Below, piece after piece: positions 60,118 to 64,000 of a DNA stretch of 64,000 nucleotides; position 1 is the stretch's first letter, and each line of letters begins with the position of its first letter. Both the position numbers and the translations under genes were made by a program. Origin of the DNA: Rugamonas apoptosis (GTDB lineage: Bacteria; Pseudomonadota; Gammaproteobacteria; Burkholderiales; Burkholderiaceae_D); NCBI RefSeq assembly GCF_014042355.1, contig NZ_JACEZU010000010.1, forward strand, positions 62,001 through 126,000. Direction: 5' to 3'. The notes under the pieces are model-generated. The model was not told the origin of the DNA, did no database searches, and saw only the letters and a list, made by a program, of their open reading frames with translations.

Positions 60118-60909
60118 ATGCCGGGTTTGACAGGATTGACGGGTTTGATGCTGTCGCGGGCGGTGGCGCCCATCGCCTGCCTGCTCAGCCTCGGCCTGGC
60201 GCCATCCGTGGCCGGCGCCAGGCCAGCCACGCCCGCTGAATCGGCCACACCGGCCAAATCACCCAACTCGGCAATAGTGACCACACCGGCCACGGCGGTC
60301 GCGCGGCCGCCCGATACCCGTCCGGTCAGCGCGGCCGAGCAGCGCTCGTTCGACCAGTTCCAGCGCCAGTACGACCCGGCGCCCGGCGCGGGCAAGGCCC
60401 GGTTGATGGCCGAACGGCCGGCCGGTAAAGGCCCGTGGCAACTGAGCGCCACCATGGAAACGCCACCCCGGCTGGCCATGCCGGGCGTGTGTCAGCTTGA
60501 ACGCAGCGTGTTCCGCCATGTGCCGCAAGCGCCGGACGGCCAGCCCTGGCGCGCCGACGGCATGGCCCTGCCCTACGTATGGCTGGCCGTGGCCGGCCCG
60601 TGCGTGGCGCCGGCCCGCCCGGTGCGGCTGCTGCAAGCGTTGCCGCCGGAAGTGGTGCTGCAACTGTTGAAGGAAAACGCGGCCCTGCTGAACCGGGCCC
60701 GCCTGCTATTCGCCGGCAATACCCAGTGCGCGCGGCTGCGCGCCCTGCCGTTCGCGCTCGACGCGCTGGGCCGGGGGCCGCGCGCGAACGGCGCGCCCAC
60801 CATCTACACGCTGCTGTTTCGCGGCGAGCGGGGCGAACTGGCCCAGGTGGACGCCCGCTACAGCCGCGCCGAACTGACGGCCTGGAACGTGAGCTGCCCG
60901 GCGCCATAG
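60118..60909 (+). CDS. Exported hypothetical protein of the ompR-envZ operon
   Basis: A 263-residue protein with a signal peptide (RAVAPIACLLSLGLAPSVAGA), a Pro/Thr/Ala-rich stretch to about residue 70, and a compact C-terminal part with four Cys (VCQLERSVF, GPCVAPARP, NTQCARL, NVSCPAP), likely two disulfides in the periplasm. It begins 6 bases after the envZ stop and is presumably co-transcribed, so it may take part in sensing by EnvZ. No family is recognised. Confidence 0.7.
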   Translation: MPGLTGLTGLMLSRAVAPIACLLSLGLAPSVAGARPATPAESATPAKSPNSAIVTTPATAVARPPDTRPVSAAEQRSFDQFQRQYDPAPGAGKARLMAERPAGKGPWQLSATMETPPRLAMPGVCQLERSVFRHVPQAPDGQPWRADGMALPYVWLAVAGPCVAPARPVRLLQALPPEVVLQLLKENAALLNRARLLFAGNTQCARLRALPFALDALGRGPRANGAPTIYTLLFRGERGELAQVDARYSRAELTAWNVSCPAP

Positions 60910-60966
60910 TGTCAGACTGCCAGGCTGCCGCCCCATCGGCACGCCAGCGCACCAGCGCACCAGCGG

Positions 60967-61443
60967 CTATCCGCGCACGGCGGTCCCCTCCAGCATCCGC
61001 GTCAACAGCAGCTCCGCAGAGCCGTAGCCGTACAGCGAATCGACCTCCATCCCCTGCGTGTCGTAGGGTACGGCTTCCTCGCGTTCGGAACGGCTGGGAT
61101 CCTGGTCGGAATAGGTCACCCGCCACGCGCGCCGCAGCGCGTCGGCCCGGCGCAGGTAGGCCGGCATCGGCCACAGTGCCGGATTGAAGTCGACCGTTTG
61201 CCCCAGCACCGGCCAGCGTCCGCTGGCCAGCGCCATGTCGCCCATGCGCAGCACACGCAAGGCGTCCTCGGGCCGCAGGTGGCTCAGCGCTTCCAACGGC
61301 GGCAAATGCGTATGGCGCGGGCCGAACAGGTAGGCCAGCATGATGCGGCTCGACGGCGCCAGGCGCGCCACCAGCCCACTACCGTAGCCGCCCTCCAGCA
61401 GCGGCACCGCGAACCAGCTTCCTTCGTGATATGGCTGCTTCAT
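60967..61443 (-). CDS. Imm26-like immunity family protein
   Basis: A 158-residue cytoplasmic protein with the Imm26 pattern: YHEGSWFAVPLLEGGYGSGL, LAYLFGP near residue 40, EALSHLRPEDALRVLRMGDM and SGRWPVLG. Imm26 proteins are immunity factors found beside polymorphic toxins. No toxin gene is adjacent here, so this is an orphan, possibly protecting against a toxin made by neighbours. GAGGATGCA precedes ATG 61443. It diverges from the TPP-riboswitch gene. Confidence 0.82.
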   Translation of the reverse strand: MKQPYHEGSWFAVPLLEGGYGSGLVARLAPSSRIMLAYLFGPRHTHLPPLEALSHLRPEDALRVLRMGDMALASGRWPVLGQTVDFNPALWPMPAYLRRADALRRAWRVTYSDQDPSRSEREEAVPYDTQGMEVDSLYGYGSAELLLTRMLEGTAVRG

Positions 61444-61539
61444 TGCATCCTCGTCAATCAAAACCGCAGTGTAGCCATGGCGCGACGAAGGCGGCGCACG
61501 CCATCGGACGGGAAAACATGCGCTTATGTTACACTGCTG

Positions 61540-61620
61540 CCTCGCTAGGGGTCCTGGAACGTTGTTCCGGGTGAGAGATACCCTCCGTACCTGATCTGGA
61601 TAATGCCAGCGAAGGAAAGC
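61540..61620 (+). ncRNA. TPP riboswitch (THI element)
   Basis: The conserved thiamin pyrophosphate aptamer is present in order: a TCGCT / AGCGA closing stem (61542-61546 with 61609-61613), AGGGGTCC, the pyrimidine-sensing GTGAGAGATACCC near 61571-61583, and the pyrophosphate-sensing ACCTGATCTGGATAATG through AGCGAAGG to 61615. It would turn off the receptor gene when TPP is abundant. The expression platform is in the following 110 bases; I did not resolve a terminator there. Confidence 0.93.
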
Positions 61621-61730
61621 GCAAAGTGCTTCCCCTCCTTTGACAGCTCCCCCGCTGGTTCCAGCCCAACACGCACGAACAACCAGCGCCGCGGCCATGC
61701 CGCGCACCAGAGAGCATCGAAGAGCACACC

Positions 61731-63845
61731 ATGTCCACGCCCAATTTCACCCTGTCCGCCCTGACCCTGGCGGTCCTGCAAACGTTGTCCGGCGCCGCCC
61801 TGGCCGAGGCCGAGCAAGCCATCCCCGAAGTGATCGTCAGCGGCGCCCGCGTGGCGCCCGGCCACGCCTCCGTGGCCGGCTTCAGCGACATGCCGCTGAT
61901 GCAGACGCCCGCCTCCGTCACCGTGCTGACCTCGCAGCAAATGGTCGACCGCGACATCCGCAGCACCACCGACGCGGCCCGCTACGACGCCGGCCTGAGC
62001 GACGCCTACAACGCCGTCGGCTATTCCGAGCAGTTCTCCATCCGCGGCTTCAAGCTCGATAACGCCACCAGCTACCGCAAGGACGGCATGGCCATTTCCG
62101 GCGACACCCAGATCCCGCTGGAGAACAAGGAACGGCTGGAAGTGCTCAAGGGCCTGTCCGGCCTGCAGGGCGGCGCCTCGGCGCCGGGCGGCATGATCAA
62201 CTACGTCACCAAGCGCCCCACCAACGCCACGCTGCGCTCGTTCATCCTGGAAGAGCGCGAGCGCGGCACCGTGTACGGCGCCGTGGACCTGGGCGGCCGC
62301 TTCGAGGACAACCGCTTCGGCTACCGCTTCAACGCCGCCGCCGAACGCCTGCGCTCCTACATCAAGGGCGCGGACGGCAACCGCAAATTCATCTCCGGCG
62401 CCATCGACTGGCAGCTTTCGCCGCAAGCCCTGCTGCGCCTGGACGCCGACTACCAGACCAAGTCCCAGGTATCCGCTCCCGGCTTCCAGTTGCTCGACAA
62501 CGTCACGCTGCCCAGCATCGCGGCCGACAACATGCTCAACAACCAGCCCTGGAGCCGTCCGGTGGAAACCACCAGCAGCAACCTGGGCCTGAGCTTCGAA
62601 TACCAGCTGGCGCAGGACTGGCACGCCACCGTGCGCGCCAACCAGCACCAGTTCAAGCGTGACGACTACACCGCCTTCCCGTACGGCTGCTCGGCCCAGC
62701 AACTGTACCCCGGCTTCTGCGGCAACGGCGACTACGACGTGTACGACTACATCAGCCTGGGCGAGAAGAAGTCGCCGCTGAACGTGCAAGCCCTGCTGCA
62801 AGGCAGCCTGGCCACCGGCGCCGTGCGCCACGCGCTGACCGTGGGCACCACCTGGTTCCGCAACAGCGAGAAATGGGGCGACTACGTGTACGACTACGCC
62901 GGCGTGAGCAACATCTACCATCCGGTGGTGGTGCCGCCCGTGGACCGCAGCAGCGGCCCCGTGTCCGAGCGCCGCCGCAGCAGCGAAAGCGCCGTGCTGG
63001 CCCAGGACATCGCCAGCCTGACCGACACCCTGGCCCTGCACGCGGGCGCCCGCTACGCAAAACTCAAGCGCGACGAAGTGGTCGACACGACGCTGCCGGC
63101 CGTGCACACCGCGCACGGCTTCTGGCTGCCCAACGTGGCGCTGGTCTACAGCCCCGCCGCCACCCTGTCCATGTATGGTTCCTACGCCCAGGGTCTGCAA
63201 TACGGCAGCGTGGCGCCGATCGGCACCGATAACGCCCAGCAGGCGCTGGACGCCGGCAAGTCCAAGCAGTTCGAAGCTGGCGTGAAAGCGGCGCTGGCGC
63301 CGGACCTGAGCATGACGGCGGCCCTGTTCCAGATCCGCCAGGGCCTGGAATACATCGACGCTTCCAACACCTGGGTGCGCAACGGCCAGGACCAGCACCG
63401 CGGCATCGAGTTCACGCTGGACGGCAAGTTAAGCAAGCAACTGGCCATGGGCGTCACGGCCACGGCCCTGCACACGCTGGCCAGCGGCACCGGCCGCGCC
63501 GACATGGACGGCAAGCGCGTCACCAACGTGCCGGCCTTCAAATCCAGCGTCTATGCCGACTACGCCGTGCCGCAGGTGCGCGGCCTGAACCTGAACGCCA
63601 ACTGGCAATACGCGGGCAAGAAAGCCTTCGATCCGGCCAACGCGGTGATGGTGCCGGCCTATCACGTGGTCAATGTGGGCGCCGCCTACGCCACCCGCGT
63701 GGCTGGCACGGCCACCACCTTGCGCGCCCATATCGACAACGCGTTCGACCGCTTTTACTGGCGCGATGTGACCCCGGACCTGGGCGGCTACCTGTTCCCC
63801 GGCGCCAAACGCACCTTCCGCGTGTCGGCCCAGTTCGACCTGTAA
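61731..63845 (+). CDS. TonB-dependent receptor, siderophore-type, under TPP control
   Basis: A 704-residue outer-membrane receptor. Signal peptide (LAVLQTLSGAALAEA), TonB-box/plug region (EVIVSGARVAP, SDMPLMQTPASVTVLTSQQM, EQFSIRGFKLDNATSY, KERLEVLKGLSGLQGGASAP), then a barrel ending in VSAQFDL. It resembles siderophore receptors (FhuA/FpvA type), but the TPP riboswitch upstream argues that it takes up thiamin or a thiamin precursor. TPP-regulated TonB receptors have been proposed before in other Proteobacteria and Bacteroidetes. Cargo is inferred from the riboswitch. Confidence 0.92.
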   Translation: MSTPNFTLSALTLAVLQTLSGAALAEAEQAIPEVIVSGARVAPGHASVAGFSDMPLMQTPASVTVLTSQQMVDRDIRSTTDAARYDAGLSDAYNAVGYSEQFSIRGFKLDNATSYRKDGMAISGDTQIPLENKERLEVLKGLSGLQGGASAPGGMINYVTKRPTNATLRSFILEERERGTVYGAVDLGGRFEDNRFGYRFNAAAERLRSYIKGADGNRKFISGAIDWQLSPQALLRLDADYQTKSQVSAPGFQLLDNVTLPSIAADNMLNNQPWSRPVETTSSNLGLSFEYQLAQDWHATVRANQHQFKRDDYTAFPYGCSAQQLYPGFCGNGDYDVYDYISLGEKKSPLNVQALLQGSLATGAVRHALTVGTTWFRNSEKWGDYVYDYAGVSNIYHPVVVPPVDRSSGPVSERRRSSESAVLAQDIASLTDTLALHAGARYAKLKRDEVVDTTLPAVHTAHGFWLPNVALVYSPAATLSMYGSYAQGLQYGSVAPIGTDNAQQALDAGKSKQFEAGVKAALAPDLSMTAALFQIRQGLEYIDASNTWVRNGQDQHRGIEFTLDGKLSKQLAMGVTATALHTLASGTGRADMDGKRVTNVPAFKSSVYADYAVPQVRGLNLNANWQYAGKKAFDPANAVMVPAYHVVNVGAAYATRVAGTATTLRAHIDNAFDRFYWRDVTPDLGGYLFPGAKRTFRVSAQFDL

Positions 63846-63853
63846 TGCAGCAA

Positions 63854-63879
63854 GCCGCCGCGCCGCAGGGTGCGGCGGC
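63854..63879. terminator. Hairpin between convergent genes
   Basis: GCCGCCGC / GCGGCGGC forms an 8-bp stem with a 10-base loop between the TonB receptor (stop 63845) and the outer-membrane protein gene ending at 63890. There is no T-tract; a bidirectional stop is likely. Confidence 0.5.
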
Positions 63880-63889
63880 GTTCAAAGAA

Positions 63890-64000
63890 TCAGAAGATGT
63901 ACTGCAGGCGCATGGTGAAGCTTTTCGCCGCGCGCCCGCTGTTGCGGCCGATCAGATAGGCCGCCTCGTATTTGAGTTCCTGCTTGCCGATGTCGCGGCC
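63890..64000 (-). CDS. Outer-membrane beta-barrel protein, C-terminal end only
   Basis: Only the last 36 codons are in the window. They encode alternating polar and aromatic residues (ELKYEAAYLIG) and end SFTMRLQYIF, a terminal Phe strand typical of outer-membrane barrels recognised by the BAM complex. The family and the full length cannot be judged because the start lies beyond the right edge. Confidence 0.6.
   Translation of the reverse strand, partial: GRDIGKQELKYEAAYLIGRNSGRAAKSFTMRLQYIF

Overview
The window is chromosomal DNA from a high-GC betaproteobacterium, most likely Oxalobacteraceae (Massilia, Duganella or Janthinobacterium type). This rests on codon use of roughly 65% GC, an OmpR/EnvZ pair, a dapC-dapD / arsC-like-dapE-prmB lysine cluster of the Burkholderiales type, pilU, and two tandem FapA-like (DUF342) proteins. 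I see no rRNA, tRNA, CRISPR array, integrase or insertion sequence. The assignment is an inference from gene content, not from a marker gene.

Layout. 1-6971: a truncated MuiA-like gene, a fatty acid desaturase with a dienoyl-CoA-isomerase-like protein, an EF-hand protein, an S53 peptidase, and a MerR regulator with a duplicated sensor domain. 6972-9860: a lower-GC accessory stretch of small minus-strand genes and a decayed secreted-protein remnant. 9864-14777: a three-gene operon (phospholipase C, PpiC-type isomerase, membrane-anchored helical protein) divergent from an alkaline-phosphatase-superfamily enzyme with a clear Pho box. 14847-17668: a compact sulfation cassette (APS kinase, DHH phosphoesterase, sulfotransferase). 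17732-21739: a chemoreceptor, a hemerythrin behind an FNR/Anr-type promoter, and an AraC-family regulator.

21813-37680 is the largest functional block: two consecutive minus-strand operons. The upstream one encodes DUF1302 and DUF1329 proteins, a YCF48-like propeller, an RND/MMPL permease, a small HTH-like protein, an acyl-CoA ligase and a serine hydrolase. The downstream one encodes a quinone oxidoreductase, a TauD-type dioxygenase, a BKACE, an MFS permease, a DsbA/FrnE-type protein, a Rieske ferredoxin and a YeiH exporter. Both operons start behind the same cis element: two 15-16-bp direct repeats exactly 21 bp apart, followed by a good -10 and no good -35. That is the architecture of an AraC/XylS-activated promoter, and an AraC-family gene sits at the far end of the block. 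I infer one co-regulated pathway for importing or exporting and degrading a hydrophobic, possibly sulfur-containing, acid. The substrate is unknown.

38070-64000: a PAS chemoreceptor; lysine/peptidoglycan genes dapC-dapD and arsC-like-dapE-prmB, separated by pilU and a YfiN-like cyclase / TonB receptor / YfiR-like operon; an ABC-F ATPase; CheW; the ribosome-rescue hydrolase ArfB; two FapA-like paralogues; OmpR/EnvZ with tandem 10-bp repeats upstream; an orphan Imm26 protein; and a TPP riboswitch in front of a siderophore-type TonB receptor, which is probably a thiamin importer. Two dispersed hairpins (14793-14838 and 21748-21789) share 12-bp arms but have covarying inner stems, which points to a REP-like family in convergent intergenic spaces.
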